Part shown: positions 8,323 to 18,167 of the stretch, in pieces
Layout: each line of letters starts with the position of its first letter
Position numbering within the stretch: the first letter of the stretch is position 1
NCBI RefSeq assembly: GCF_003058465.1
Contig: NZ_CP028901.1
Location: forward strand, 2,046,001 to 2,110,000
Length of the DNA: 64,000 nucleotides
Reading direction: 5' to 3'
Source of the DNA: Orrella marina
GTDB lineage: Bacteria; Pseudomonadota; Gammaproteobacteria; Burkholderiales; Burkholderiaceae_B
Program-made: the position numbers and the translations under genes
The notes under the pieces: generated by a model
What the model saw: only the letters and a program-made list of their open reading frames with translations
Databases searched by the model: none
Told to the model about the DNA's origin: nothing

Positions 8323-9897
8323 ATGCATCGTCTTATTGTTGCCACCGCCGTCGCGGCATCTTTTGCAATAGCACCCAGCTTTGTGATGGCCAAGCCACTG
8401 AAATGGTCAAGCCAAGGGGACATCATGACGATGGACCCGCACTCACAGAACGAAGGGCTGAACATCGCAGCCAACCTGTTTGTCTATGACCCGCTGGTCC
8501 GTTACGACCAGGAGTTCAAAGTCATTCCCTGGCTGGCCGAATCCTGGGAACAGATAGATCCGGAAACCGTCCGCTTCAAATTGCGTGATGGCGTCAAGTT
8601 TCACGACGGTGCACCCTTCTCCGCTGAAGACGTCAAGTTCAGCATCGAGCGTGCGGCAGCTCCGACCTCGCAATTCAAGTCCTATGTTAATGGTATCAAG
8701 GAGGTCAAGATCATTGACCCATTGACCGTTGACGTCATCACCGATGGCCCGAACCCGGTCCTGCTACGTCAGCTACCAACACTGGGTATCATGAACAAGG
8801 CGTGGGCAGAAAAAAACAACGTACTCGAACCTCAAAACTTCAAAGACCGCGAAGAGACCCACGCTGCCCGCAACACCAACGGGACAGGTCCCTACATGCT
8901 GAAGTCCCGTGAAGTTGACGTTAAAACCATCTATGTCGAGAACCCTAACTGGTGGAACAAAGACAACAAGGTTGGCAACGTCAGCGAGATCATCTACACA
9001 CCCATCAAGCAGAATGCGACCCGTACGGCAGCCCTGCTCTCAGGTGAGATCGATTTTGTGCTGGACCCACCCGCACAGGATTTGCGCCGCATTGAGCAGC
9101 AGGCAAAGGTGATCAATGGCAACGAGAACCGCACCATCTTTATCGGCATGGATCAATCCAGTCCGGAGCTCAAGTACAGCAATGTCAAGGGCAAGAACCC
9201 GTTGCAGGACAAGCGTGTTCGCCAGGCGCTCTATCAGGCGATCGATATCGACGCGATCAAGAAAGCCGTGATGCGCGGTGAATCCATTCCAACTGGTGCA
9301 ATGATTTCGCCGCAGGTCAACGGCTACACGGAGGAACTGGGCAAGCGCCTGCCTCATGACCCGGCCAAGGCAGCCGAGCTTATCAAGGAAGCCGGCTACC
9401 CGGATGGGTTCGAGGTGACGCTTGACTGCCCTAATAATCGTTACATCAATGACGAAGCGATCTGCCAGGCAATCGCAGCTATGTGGACCAAGGCGGGAGT
9501 CAAGACCAACCTCGTCACATTGCCCCGGGCAAACTATTTCCCCAAGCTCGACAAGCGTGACACCAGCATCTACATGCTGGGCTGGGGTGTGCCGACATTT
9601 GACGCACTCTACTCGCTGCAAGCGCTGATCCGCTCTAAGGGCGAAGGCGCTGACGGCTCCTTCAATTACGGGGGTTACTCAAATCCTGAAGTGGATGCCC
9701 TGATCGACCAGATCAAGGTTGAAACCGATCAGGACAAGCGCAACCAGATGATCGTTGAAGCACTCAAGTTGCATGCTGAGGACATCGGCCACATCCCGCT
9801 GCACGACCAGATCATCCCATGGGCCATGAAGAAGAACGTCAACGTGACTCACCGCGCTGACAACCGCTTCGTACCCGACTGGGTCGTCATCGACTAA
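8323..9897 (+). CDS. peptide/opine-type ABC transporter substrate-binding protein (SBP_bac_5)
   Basis: A periplasmic receptor of 524 residues for a Dpp/Opp-family importer. It has a Sec signal peptide (residues 1-22, cleavage after FVMA) and then the SBP_bac_5 fold, with DPHSQNEGLNIAANLFVYDPL and LAESWEQIDPETVRFKLRDGVKFHDGAPFSAEDV as family marks. It heads an operon with two permeases and two ATPases. A hairpin with a T-run lies between it and the first permease gene, which would favour excess receptor over membrane components. Dipeptides, oligopeptides or other small solutes are possible ligands; the sequence does not decide. Confidence 0.88.
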   Translation: MHRLIVATAVAASFAIAPSFVMAKPLKWSSQGDIMTMDPHSQNEGLNIAANLFVYDPLVRYDQEFKVIPWLAESWEQIDPETVRFKLRDGVKFHDGAPFSAEDVKFSIERAAAPTSQFKSYVNGIKEVKIIDPLTVDVITDGPNPVLLRQLPTLGIMNKAWAEKNNVLEPQNFKDREETHAARNTNGTGPYMLKSREVDVKTIYVENPNWWNKDNKVGNVSEIIYTPIKQNATRTAALLSGEIDFVLDPPAQDLRRIEQQAKVINGNENRTIFIGMDQSSPELKYSNVKGKNPLQDKRVRQALYQAIDIDAIKKAVMRGESIPTGAMISPQVNGYTEELGKRLPHDPAKAAELIKEAGYPDGFEVTLDCPNNRYINDEAICQAIAAMWTKAGVKTNLVTLPRANYFPKLDKRDTSIYMLGWGVPTFDALYSLQALIRSKGEGADGSFNYGGYSNPEVDALIDQIKVETDQDKRNQMIVEALKLHAEDIGHIPLHDQIIPWAMKKNVNVTHRADNRFVPDWVVID

Positions 9898-9909
9898 ACA
9901 GGTGCATAG

Positions 9910-9948
9910 AAGGGGCCTGGACGCAGAGCTTGTGTTCGGGCCCTTTTG
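9910..9948 (+). terminator. intercistronic hairpin, likely partial terminator
   Basis: AAGGGGCC (9910-9917) pairs with GGCCCTTT (9939-9946), including one G-U pair, and a short T-run follows. It sits between the receptor gene and the permease genes. Such attenuators commonly lower downstream expression in ABC importer operons. Confidence 0.6.
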
Positions 9949-9957
9949 CCAATTCCC

Positions 9958-10944
9958 ATGTTTGCTTTCATCGTCAAACGGCTTATCCAGGCAACTGTCG
10001 TCATGCTTGTGGTCAGCCTGATCGCCTTCATGCTATTCCAGTATGTCGGCGACCCGGTGTCCATCATGCTCGGACAGGACGCAACCGATGCAGACAGAGT
10101 GCGCCTGACGCAGGAACTCGGTCTGGATCAGCCCATCGTTGTCCAGTTCTATCACTTCGTTCTCAATGCCGTTCAAGGAGATTTTGGAATCTCGTTGCGT
10201 CAGGGACAATCTGTCTCTGAAATGCTGCTAACTCGTATTCCTGCGACCCTTGAGCTTGCTATGGCTGCCGCGATCATTGCGCTGGTACTGGGCGTGCCGC
10301 TTGGTGTCTATACTGCCCTGCGCCCCAAAAGTGCCACCGCCAATGCGGTACTAGCCTTTTCGCTGGTGGGTATCTCGTTACCCACATTTCTGATTGGCAT
10401 CTTGCTGATTCTGGTCTTTTCTGTACAACTGGGCTGGCTACCAAGTTACGGACGCGGAGAAGTCGTGCGAATCGGATGGTGGACCACCGGGCTACTGACC
10501 GCCAGTGGCTGGAAGCATCTCATCTTGCCCTCGATAACCTTGTCTCTGTTCCAGCTCACGCTGGTGCTTCGCCTGGTCCGATCCGAGATGCTTGAAGTGC
10601 TGCGTACGGATTACATCAAGTTCGCCAAAGCACGAGGCCTGACCAAGCGGGCGATTCATTTCGGACACGCACTCAAGAACACCCTGGTACCCGTCATCAC
10701 CATCACCGGCCTGCAACTCGGCGGCATCATTGCTTTCGCGATCGTGACAGAAACCGTTTTTCAATGGCCTGGAATGGGTTTGCTGTTCATCCAGGCGGTC
10801 CAGTTTGTCGACATCCCTGTCATGGCAGCTTACCTGTGCCTGATTGCCTTGATTTTTGTGGTCATCAACCTGATTGTTGACCTGCTGTACTTTGTTGTGG
10901 ATCCCAGGCTGCGCGTCGGTATGGGCAAGGCTGGAGGACATTAA
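9958..10944 (+). CDS. peptide ABC transporter permease (DppB-type)
   Basis: An inner-membrane permease of 328 residues with six predicted TM helices: an N-terminal helix (FIVKRLIQATVVMLVVSLIAFML), a periplasmic stretch with the DppB-type VGDPVSIMLGQ motif, and a BPD_transp_1 core. The EAA loop that docks the ATPase reads RTDYIKFAKARGLTKRAIHFGHALKNTLVP (about 220-250). The ATG at 9958 is preferred; a TTG 12 nt upstream would only add four residues. Its stop overlaps the ATG of the second permease by one base, indicating translational coupling. Confidence 0.9.
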   Translation: MFAFIVKRLIQATVVMLVVSLIAFMLFQYVGDPVSIMLGQDATDADRVRLTQELGLDQPIVVQFYHFVLNAVQGDFGISLRQGQSVSEMLLTRIPATLELAMAAAIIALVLGVPLGVYTALRPKSATANAVLAFSLVGISLPTFLIGILLILVFSVQLGWLPSYGRGEVVRIGWWTTGLLTASGWKHLILPSITLSLFQLTLVLRLVRSEMLEVLRTDYIKFAKARGLTKRAIHFGHALKNTLVPVITITGLQLGGIIAFAIVTETVFQWPGMGLLFIQAVQFVDIPVMAAYLCLIALIFVVINLIVDLLYFVVDPRLRVGMGKAGGH

Positions 10945-11855
10945 TGAACAATTGGCAACGTTTCTGGGACAGCGATATTGCCTGGTCGTGGAGGCATTCA
11001 TGGCTTGCAATGATTTCCACTTTCATTTTTGTGGTCATGATGATCGCAGCGTTTGGTGCGCCAATCATTGCTCCTCACAATCCATTCGATCTTGCCACGC
11101 TGAATCTGATGGATTCGCTCAAGCCGCCTATCTGGAGTCCTGGTGCTGACCCGGTCTTTCCTCTTGGAACAGACAGTCAGGGACGAGACATGCTATCGGC
11201 CCTGATGTACGGCACCCGGGTTTCGCTCCTGATCGGACTGGCTTCGGTGATTATTTCCATGCTGATAGGCATCGTTCTTGGACTGCTCTCGGGCTACCTT
11301 GGTGGTCGCCTTGATGCCTTCATCATGCGGGTTGCGGATGTACAACTCTCATTTCCGGCCATTCTGATCGCATTACTTATTGATGGTGTAGCCAGAGCAG
11401 TTGTTCCGAACGAAATGCATGACATCATTGCGTTTCCAGTCCTTGTCGGTGCTATTGCACTGGCGGGGTGGCCGCAGTACGCGCGTACAGTGCGGGGCTC
11501 CACGATGGTGGAAAAAAACCGTGAGTACGTTCAGGCTGCCAAAGTGATCGGTATTTCATCGCCCGTTATCATGTTCCGGCACGTGCTGCCTAATGTGACA
11601 GGTCCTGTTCTGGTGCTCGCAACGGTACATCTGGCAACCGCGATCATTACCGAGGCGACCCTGTCATTTCTTGGCGTCGGCGTTCCTCCAACCTCGCCTT
11701 CGCTAGGCACACTGATTCGGGTCGGAAACGACTTCCTGTTCTCGGGAGAATGGTGGGTGACCATCTTTCCCGGCATTGCCCTGGTGCTGCTGGTGCTTTC
11801 GGTCAACCTGCTTGGCGACTGGCTGCGTGATGCACTCAATCCAAAACTGAACTGA
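10944..11855 (+). CDS. peptide ABC transporter permease (DppC-type)
   Basis: Second membrane subunit of the importer, 303 residues. The OppC_N helix is followed by PLGTDSQGRDMLSALMYGTR, the conserved DppC turn, then five further TM helices. The EAA loop is NREYVQAAKVIGISSPVIMFRHVLPN (about 190-215). It begins on the TAATG overlap with the DppB-type gene and ends 9 nt before the first ATPase gene. Confidence 0.9.
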   Translation: MNNWQRFWDSDIAWSWRHSWLAMISTFIFVVMMIAAFGAPIIAPHNPFDLATLNLMDSLKPPIWSPGADPVFPLGTDSQGRDMLSALMYGTRVSLLIGLASVIISMLIGIVLGLLSGYLGGRLDAFIMRVADVQLSFPAILIALLIDGVARAVVPNEMHDIIAFPVLVGAIALAGWPQYARTVRGSTMVEKNREYVQAAKVIGISSPVIMFRHVLPNVTGPVLVLATVHLATAIITEATLSFLGVGVPPTSPSLGTLIRVGNDFLFSGEWWVTIFPGIALVLLVLSVNLLGDWLRDALNPKLN

Positions 11856-11864
11856 GGGCGAGAT

Positions 11865-12836
11865 ATGAGCGACATTCTTGAACTCAGACATCTGAGTGTT
11901 GAGTTCCCTACCCGTCGCGGCACGCTACGGGCGCTAGACGATGTGTCTTTCAGCATCAAGGCAGGCGAGATAGTAGGCGTTGTTGGCGAGTCTGGTGCAG
12001 GCAAGTCAATGACTGGCGCGGCCATCATCGGACTGCTCGAGCCACCCGGACATGTCAGCGCGGGCGAGATTCTGCTAGCTGGACGACGGATTGATCAGCT
12101 TTCGGATGCCCAGATGCGACTGATCAGGGGCCGTGAGATTGGTGCGATCTTTCAGGATCCGCTGACTTCTCTCAATCCTCTCTATACGGTGGGCCATCAG
12201 ATCGCCGAGACAGTCACCACCCACCTACCGTATACGTACGCGCAGGCGCGCGAACGAGCCGTCGACTTGCTCGAGTCCACAGGCATACCCGCTGCGCGCC
12301 AGCGGATCGACCATTACCCGCACCAGTTTTCCGGAGGAATGAGACAGCGTGTTGTGATAGCACTTGCGCTCGCAGCCGAGCCCAAGCTCATTGTGGCGGA
12401 CGAGCCAACGACCGCGCTGGATGTGTCTATTCAGGCACAGATCATCGAGTTACTCAAAAAGCTCTGTCGCGAACATTCCGCAGCAGTCATGTTGATCACG
12501 CACGACATGGGAGTCATTGCAGAGACAGCGGACCGGGTGGTTGTGATGTATGCCGGCCGGGTTGCAGAGATCGGTGCGGTCCAGGATGTCATCCATGAAC
12601 CGAAACATCCCTACACGATCGGACTCATGGGTTCTATTCCCAATATGAAAAAGCACACCGAACGACTGGTGCAGATTGATGGCAGCATGCCCCGTCTGAA
12701 TGCAATCCCTAGCGGCTGTGCATTCAATCCACGATGTACGCAACGCTATGATAAATGTACGATCGATCGTCCCGAACTCGTGACAGCCGGGGCATCGCAG
12801 GCAGCCTGCTGGCTGTTCGAAGGAGCAACACCATGA
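11865..12836 (+). CDS. peptide ABC transporter ATPase (DppD-type)
   Basis: A cytoplasmic ATPase subunit of 323 residues. Walker A is GESGAGKSMT (about 41-50), the ABC signature is SGGMRQRV (about 158-165), Walker B is LIVADEPTTALDV, and the H-loop is LITHDMG. The C-terminal Opp/Dpp extension contains the cysteine cluster GCAFNPRC and a downstream Cys pair. DppD-type ATPases of this family can carry an Fe-S cluster in that region. It overlaps the following ATPase gene by 4 nt (ATGA). Confidence 0.92.
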   Translation: MSDILELRHLSVEFPTRRGTLRALDDVSFSIKAGEIVGVVGESGAGKSMTGAAIIGLLEPPGHVSAGEILLAGRRIDQLSDAQMRLIRGREIGAIFQDPLTSLNPLYTVGHQIAETVTTHLPYTYAQARERAVDLLESTGIPAARQRIDHYPHQFSGGMRQRVVIALALAAEPKLIVADEPTTALDVSIQAQIIELLKKLCREHSAAVMLITHDMGVIAETADRVVVMYAGRVAEIGAVQDVIHEPKHPYTIGLMGSIPNMKKHTERLVQIDGSMPRLNAIPSGCAFNPRCTQRYDKCTIDRPELVTAGASQAACWLFEGATP

Positions 12837-13867
12837 CCACCAATCAAGCCCCACTGGTCGAGGTCAAGGACGCTGCACGCTGGTTTGATGTCTCGGCCCC
12901 ATGGCTCGAACGGGTGCTATCGGGCAAGCCCAGAATCATGCTCAGAGCCGTCGATGGCGTCTCGTTCAGCATCAACCGTGGCGAGACACTGGCACTGGTT
13001 GGCGAGTCTGGATGTGGCAAATCCACCATGGCACGACTGCTCGTTGGGCTGTATCCACTGACTCGCGGTGAAATCAAGATCGACGGGGAATCGATCTCCA
13101 CCCTGCAGGGCCCGAAAGGTAAAGCACTCAGAAAGCGGCTGCAGATGATCTTTCAGGACCCGTACGCCAGTCTGAATCCTAGATGGCGTGTTGGCCGGAT
13201 CATCGCTGAGCCTCTCAAAGCCCATACATCCATGACCGTGGCCGAGCAAGATGCCCGTGTTGACGAGCTTCTGACCCAGGTCGGCCTTGACCCGGCAGAC
13301 AAGCAACGGTATCCGCACCAGTTCTCTGGCGGACAGCGCCAGAGAATCTCGATTGCCCGTGCCCTCGCGGTCAAACCCGAATTTCTGGTCTGTGATGAAC
13401 CGACATCGGCTCTGGACGTATCCGTTCAGGCCCAGGTCCTGAACATCATGAAAGACCTGCAGCGAAATCTGGGTCTGACTTACCTGTTCATTTCCCATAA
13501 CCTGGCGGTGGTCCATCACGTCGCCGATCGGGTCGGTGTCATGTATCTGGGCCGCATTGTGGAGATTGCAGAGCGTGACCAACTGTTCGAGAATCCACGC
13601 CACCCTTATACCAAGATGCTGATCTCGGCGATCCCGGACATTGAGGGCAAAGGGGCCAGCAGAACGCCTGTTGCAGGCGAGGTGCCCAATCCATTACAGC
13701 CTCCATCTGGATGCACTTTTCACCCTCGCTGCCCACTGGCAAGGGACCTCTGCAAGCAGCTGGCACCTACGCTGATCAATCTCCAAGGTCCAGGCCAGAC
13801 ACAAGTTGCCTGTCACGCAGTCGAACAGTCTTGGGAGTACGAGGCAACACCGGCCACAACTGGTTGA
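12833..13867 (+). CDS. peptide ABC transporter ATPase (DppF/OppF-type)
   Basis: Second ATPase subunit, 344 residues. Walker A is GESGCGKSTM, the signature is SGGQRQRISIARAL, Walker B is LVCDEPTSALDVS and the H-loop is FISHNLA. The C-terminus has GCTFHPRCPLARDLC, the Opp/Dpp cysteine-rich tail. The start is the ATG at 12833, overlapping the stop of the DppD-type gene; the longer open frame upstream is inside that gene. It is the last gene of the operon. The converging Yej-like operon ends 100 bp further on, with no clear terminator between. Confidence 0.92.
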   Translation: MTTNQAPLVEVKDAARWFDVSAPWLERVLSGKPRIMLRAVDGVSFSINRGETLALVGESGCGKSTMARLLVGLYPLTRGEIKIDGESISTLQGPKGKALRKRLQMIFQDPYASLNPRWRVGRIIAEPLKAHTSMTVAEQDARVDELLTQVGLDPADKQRYPHQFSGGQRQRISIARALAVKPEFLVCDEPTSALDVSVQAQVLNIMKDLQRNLGLTYLFISHNLAVVHHVADRVGVMYLGRIVEIAERDQLFENPRHPYTKMLISAIPDIEGKGASRTPVAGEVPNPLQPPSGCTFHPRCPLARDLCKQLAPTLINLQGPGQTQVACHAVEQSWEYEATPATTG

Positions 13868-13967
13868 CATCAGAACCGTCCCCATTCAGAGCAGACGGCT
13901 TGACCGCAATACCGCTATCTGGCTGACTGATCTCGATTGGATTTGTGACCTGTTTGGTCAGTACTGC

Positions 13968-15692
13968 TCAGTGCGGACCAAATGTCAGACGTGGCACCGC
14001 AGACAACAACGTCTGCGTGACCGCGTGTTGCGGCTTGAGCAGAACATGAGCCGCCGAACCTGTTTCCACAAAACGACCTTGATCCATGATCGCGATCCTG
14101 TCGGCAAAATACTCAACTACCCCGAAGTTGTGGGTGATGAACAAATAGGCAATCCCGGTCTCTACCTGAAGATCTGTCAACAGATCCAGAATCTGAGCCT
14201 GAACGGATACGTCCAATGCCGAAGTGGGTTCATCCAGTATCAGCACCTGAGGTTCCACTGCCAATGCTCTTGCAATCGCGATGCGCTGGCGCTGACCTCC
14301 TGAAAACTCATGTGCGAAGCGCATAGCGGAATCAACTGGCAGACCTACTTTCTCGAGTAGTTTTTCGATTCGCTGCTGCCTATGCTCCCTTGACACGTCT
14401 GGCTTCAAAGCGGCAATCCCTTCCTCCAGGATTTCTCCGACCCGCATACGAGGATCCAGTGACGCAAACGGATCCTGGAACACGATCTGAATTTTCGACC
14501 GTAACTGAGCCAATGCACTGCCTCGTGCTCCCAGAAGATCAATCCCGTCGAGTTTCACATCACCTTTGACCCTGGCAGTGCCATCCAGAAGTCTGAGCAA
14601 TGTTTTAGCGACAGTGGTCTTGCCGCATCCGGAACCACCAAGCAAGGCAAGTGTCCTGCCTCGCTGCAACTCGAAATTCACTCCCCTGACCACTTCGTTG
14701 ACGCCTACAATCCGCTTGAGCCAGCCTTTTCGAATGGGATACCCCACATGCAGATCCTTGACCGACAGCACAACTTGTTGTCCTTCGGCTTGCGTGAGAC
14801 GAGAATCAACTCCACTCTCCTCTGAGACCGGTAAGCTCTCGGCAGATCTCGGCTGAGCCCTGAGTCGACCTTCAGCTGACAGTGCACGGCCTCGTTTCTC
14901 GAAAGTTGGAATCGCATCAAAAAGCTCTTTTGCGTAGGGATGTCGCGGCGCCTCAAAGAACGCCTTCGCCGGGGCCGTTTCCACAATCTGGCCGTAGCGC
15001 ATGAGAGCGACCGTATCAGCAACCTTCCTGACGATCGCCAGATCGTGCGTGATCAGCAGGACCGCCATTCCAAACTCTTTCTGGATATCGGCAAGCAGAT
15101 CCAGAATCTGAGCCTGCACAGTGACATCGAGCGCGGTCGTTGGTTCGTCGGCAACCAGTAAAACCGGCTCGGCAGCAAGTGCCATAGCGATCATGATCCG
15201 CTGCTTCTGGCCGCCAGAGAACTGAAACGAAAAGTCGTCAATCCGGACAGCAGGATCAGGTATGCCAACCCGATCAAGCCAGTGAATTGCGCGCTCGCGC
15301 GCATCTTTGGCACTCAAACCGGTATGAATCCGGATAGTTTCAAGCAACTGATCGCCAACGCGCATCACCGGGTTCAGGCTAGTTCCGGGCTCCTGAAAAA
15401 TCATGCCAACGCGCCCCCCACGGATGCGCTGCATCGCGATCTCAGGCAACCTGTTGATGTCTTCCCCCTCAACCTCAACTTGCCCGCTGACGATCTCAAG
15501 TGCCTCGGGCAACAACCGCAAGATCGACAACGCGGTCATGCTCTTTCCAGAGCCAGACTCTCCTACCAGCGCGAATGTTTCACCTTTGTGTACGGTCATA
15601 GCAAGCTCGCGGACCGCGTACTTGACTGCCGTGTCATGATCGATCTCAATCGACAGATCACGTATCTGCAGAATGGCCGGTACGCTACTCAT
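13968..15692 (-). CDS. yejF: double-NBD peptide ABC transporter ATPase (YejF-like)
   Basis: A single 574-residue chain with two complete ABC cassettes. The first has Walker A GESGSGKSMT, signature SGGQKQRIMIAMAL and Walker B LLVADEPTTALDV. The second has Walker A GGSGCGKTTV, signature SGGQRQRIAIARAL and Walker B LILDEPTSALDVS. Such fused ATPases serve YejABEF-type importers. The ATG at 15692 (MSSVPAILQIRDL) overlaps the end of the yejE-like gene by 4 nt; the frame open further upstream has no function. It is last in a four-gene operon behind the receptor and two permease genes. Confidence 0.9.
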   Translation of the reverse strand: MSSVPAILQIRDLSIEIDHDTAVKYAVRELAMTVHKGETFALVGESGSGKSMTALSILRLLPEALEIVSGQVEVEGEDINRLPEIAMQRIRGGRVGMIFQEPGTSLNPVMRVGDQLLETIRIHTGLSAKDARERAIHWLDRVGIPDPAVRIDDFSFQFSGGQKQRIMIAMALAAEPVLLVADEPTTALDVTVQAQILDLLADIQKEFGMAVLLITHDLAIVRKVADTVALMRYGQIVETAPAKAFFEAPRHPYAKELFDAIPTFEKRGRALSAEGRLRAQPRSAESLPVSEESGVDSRLTQAEGQQVVLSVKDLHVGYPIRKGWLKRIVGVNEVVRGVNFELQRGRTLALLGGSGCGKTTVAKTLLRLLDGTARVKGDVKLDGIDLLGARGSALAQLRSKIQIVFQDPFASLDPRMRVGEILEEGIAALKPDVSREHRQQRIEKLLEKVGLPVDSAMRFAHEFSGGQRQRIAIARALAVEPQVLILDEPTSALDVSVQAQILDLLTDLQVETGIAYLFITHNFGVVEYFADRIAIMDQGRFVETGSAAHVLLKPQHAVTQTLLSAVPRLTFGPH

Positions 15693-17187
15693 TTGCCCTC
15701 CTGCACTGTCTGTTGGTGGCGACGTTTCAGACGAGTTGGCCGCAAGACCCTGCTTCGAGGATCGAACGCGTCCCGTACGCCGTCGGCGAACAAATTGGCG
15801 GCCAGCACCATGGTTAGCATGAACACAAACGCCGCAAGCAAACCCCACCAGACCATGGGATCGCGAGACATTTCCATTCGAGACTTGTCGATCATGGTGC
15901 CAAACGAGTTCATGGTCGGATCCACGCCAATCCCCAGATACGACAGCACAGCCTCGTAGAGAACCAGTCCAGAGAACTCCAGCACCAGCGTGATCAGAAT
16001 GATATGCATCACATTTGGAAGCAAGTGGCGCGCCATGATCCTGAGATGCGAGACACCAAAAGCCCTGGCCGCCTGGACGTACTCCAGTTCACGCAGCTTC
16101 ATCACCTCTGCCCGAAGCAACCGGCACAAGCCTGCCCAGCCCGTCAGGCCGAGTATCATGCACAGCAAAAACAGACGTAGATCGGCTCGTTGAGCACTGG
16201 TCGGAAACAAATCTGCGTGTGTATCAATATAGACTTGCATCATGAGTACGCACGCTGCGATCAGCAACACCCCCGGAATGGACGTCAGAGTCGTGTAAAT
16301 GTACTGAATCACGTCGTCTACCCACCCTCTGAAGTATCCTGCGGCCAGGCCAAAGAGGATGGCTGGGGGAGCATCGCGACCGTCGTCAGGCTACCGATCA
16401 CCCAGGCTGTGCGGATACTTTTAAGTACCTGCCAGAGTACGTCGTTACCTGTCCGATCCGTTCCCAGCACGTGGTATCCGCTAGCCAGCCCAAAAGTCAT
16501 ACCCAACAGGACTGCCACCACCAGCGTCGTCAACAGCATGGCACGCCAGGGAATGTCGCACTGACCTTTCCATATCTCACCCAGAATGGCCACTAGCGTA
16601 ACTGGGTTCGGGTGGCGAGAATTAGCTCGGATCCGCGATCGCCGGATCAAAGCAGTTACCCCAAGCATCAGTAACAGACCAGCCGCCAGTCCAGCCATTG
16701 CCCCCACAGACGCACGATAAAGCACATCTCCCAGCCACTGCTGTTGCGGGTCGTCCAGATGACTTCCCCCAAACCGGAGCCGCGGGAAGTCCCGGATCGT
16801 CTCTCCCCCTTCCTTCAGGATGGACTCTTTGGTGAACTGCTGCCATGCCAGAGGTGCCGAATAGGTCTTTTCTTTATGAAGCAAGGCAGTGTCATCGAGC
16901 AGATAGTCGAGTAGTGAAACCACATTCGGTGAATAGACAACCGACGCACTGGCCGACTCACCTTCAGGCGAAGGTAAGCGTGGCTGAAAATGGACTGAAT
17001 CGAGTAGTGCCACTGCCACAAAAAACACCAGAATGACCGCCGAGCACATTGCTGGAGCGCGCTGCAGCACTTTCAGCCAGGTTGCACGTGCACTCTCGGA
17101 TCGACTGACCCGCCATGCGTAAAAGAGAACCAGCAAGACCAGCGCGAACAGAGCCGCATCCGTCCACAGAATCACGAACTTGGGCAT
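15689..17187 (-). pseudogene. yejE: YejE-like ABC permease gene, split by a one-base frameshift
   Basis: Two adjacent open frames (17187-16318 and 16312-15689) together encode one permease of about 499 residues. The first ends SLTTVAML and then runs into nonsense. The expected continuation, PAILFGLAAGYFRGWVDD, is perfectly readable in another frame and leads straight into IQYIYTTLTSIPGVLLIAA. The shift is at a run of five G on + (16365-16369), where a sixth base would restore the frame. N-terminal helices, the GTDRTGNDVLWQ motif, the EAA loop ELEYVQAARAFGVS and the remaining core are otherwise intact, with no other lesions. It is either a recent inactivating mutation or a sequencing error. 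Confidence 0.85.
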
Positions 17188-17189
17188 GG

Positions 17190-18167
17190 TTATTCGAACC
17201 TCACTCGTGGGTCAGCCAGAGAGTATGAAATATCGGCCATGATCAGTCCTACTATATAGAGTGCCGACCCTAGAAAAACCATGGCCCGAACAACCGAGAA
17301 GTCCTGCGCATTGATCGCATCAATGGTGTAGCTTCCAAGCCCCGGTATACCGAAAAATGACTCAGCGATCAGACTACCCATGAACAAGAGCGGCAAAGCC
17401 GACACCGTCCCGGTCAGGATTGGAAGCATGGCGTTCCTGAGCACATGCCTGAACAGGACTACTCGCTCACTTAGTCCTTTCGCTCGGGCAGTTCTCACAT
17501 AATCCTTGCTCACTTCTTCAAGAAAAATGCTTCGGTAGAAACGCGCCTCGGGACCCAGTCGCGTCACAATCGCCACCAGTATGGGCAACGCAAGGAACTT
17601 GAACATGTCCATGCCTTCCATGAAACCGGAATACGGGACAAGCCTGAGCACTTTGGCAAACAACCATTGTCCGGCAATGATGTAGAACAGTCCCGAGACC
17701 GACAGCATCACAACGCAAAGAACGACCCCCCAGAAGTCCAGTCGCGTTGTCCGAAAAAACACCAGCAGCAGAGAGAACGCAATACTGGCCATGATGCCCA
17801 GCACAAAACTGGGGATGGCCAGCGCGAGACTAGGCCACATCCGGGTCCTGATCTCGTGTCCAATATCCAGACCGCCATCAGACAACCCAAAATCAAACCT
17901 TAGCAATGGTACCGAACGCTGGTAGAAGACCGTATCTGTCAGGCTGGCCATGCCTTGCGCCTGGTCATTGACGAACAGGGGTTTGTCATAGCCTCTTTCA
18001 GCCTTCCACTTCTCGATCGCTTCCGCATTGACCCGCTGGCCGCCAATGGCCAGGCGTGCCATATCATCTGGCGTATTGACGGCAAAGAACAAAACGAATG
18101 TGATCAGGTTCACACCGATCAGGATCAGCACGCCATACATGAGCCTGCGTACGATGTAACCGATCAT
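17190..18167 (-). CDS. yejB: peptide ABC transporter permease (YejB-like)
   Basis: An inner-membrane permease of 325 residues. It starts MIGYIVRRLMYGVLILIGVNLITFVLFF, has a long periplasmic insertion (about 35-100) and then the BPD_transp_1 core, whose EAA loop reads SKDYVRTARAKGLSERVVLFRHVLRNAMLP. The start codon overlaps the stop of the receptor gene (ATGA), and the yejE-like gene follows 2 nt later. The unit is therefore tightly coupled with the frameshifted partner; without YejE the heterodimeric channel could not form. Confidence 0.88.
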   Translation of the reverse strand: MIGYIVRRLMYGVLILIGVNLITFVLFFAVNTPDDMARLAIGGQRVNAEAIEKWKAERGYDKPLFVNDQAQGMASLTDTVFYQRSVPLLRFDFGLSDGGLDIGHEIRTRMWPSLALAIPSFVLGIMASIAFSLLLVFFRTTRLDFWGVVLCVVMLSVSGLFYIIAGQWLFAKVLRLVPYSGFMEGMDMFKFLALPILVAIVTRLGPEARFYRSIFLEEVSKDYVRTARAKGLSERVVLFRHVLRNAMLPILTGTVSALPLLFMGSLIAESFFGIPGLGSYTIDAINAQDFSVVRAMVFLGSALYIVGLIMADISYSLADPRVRFE

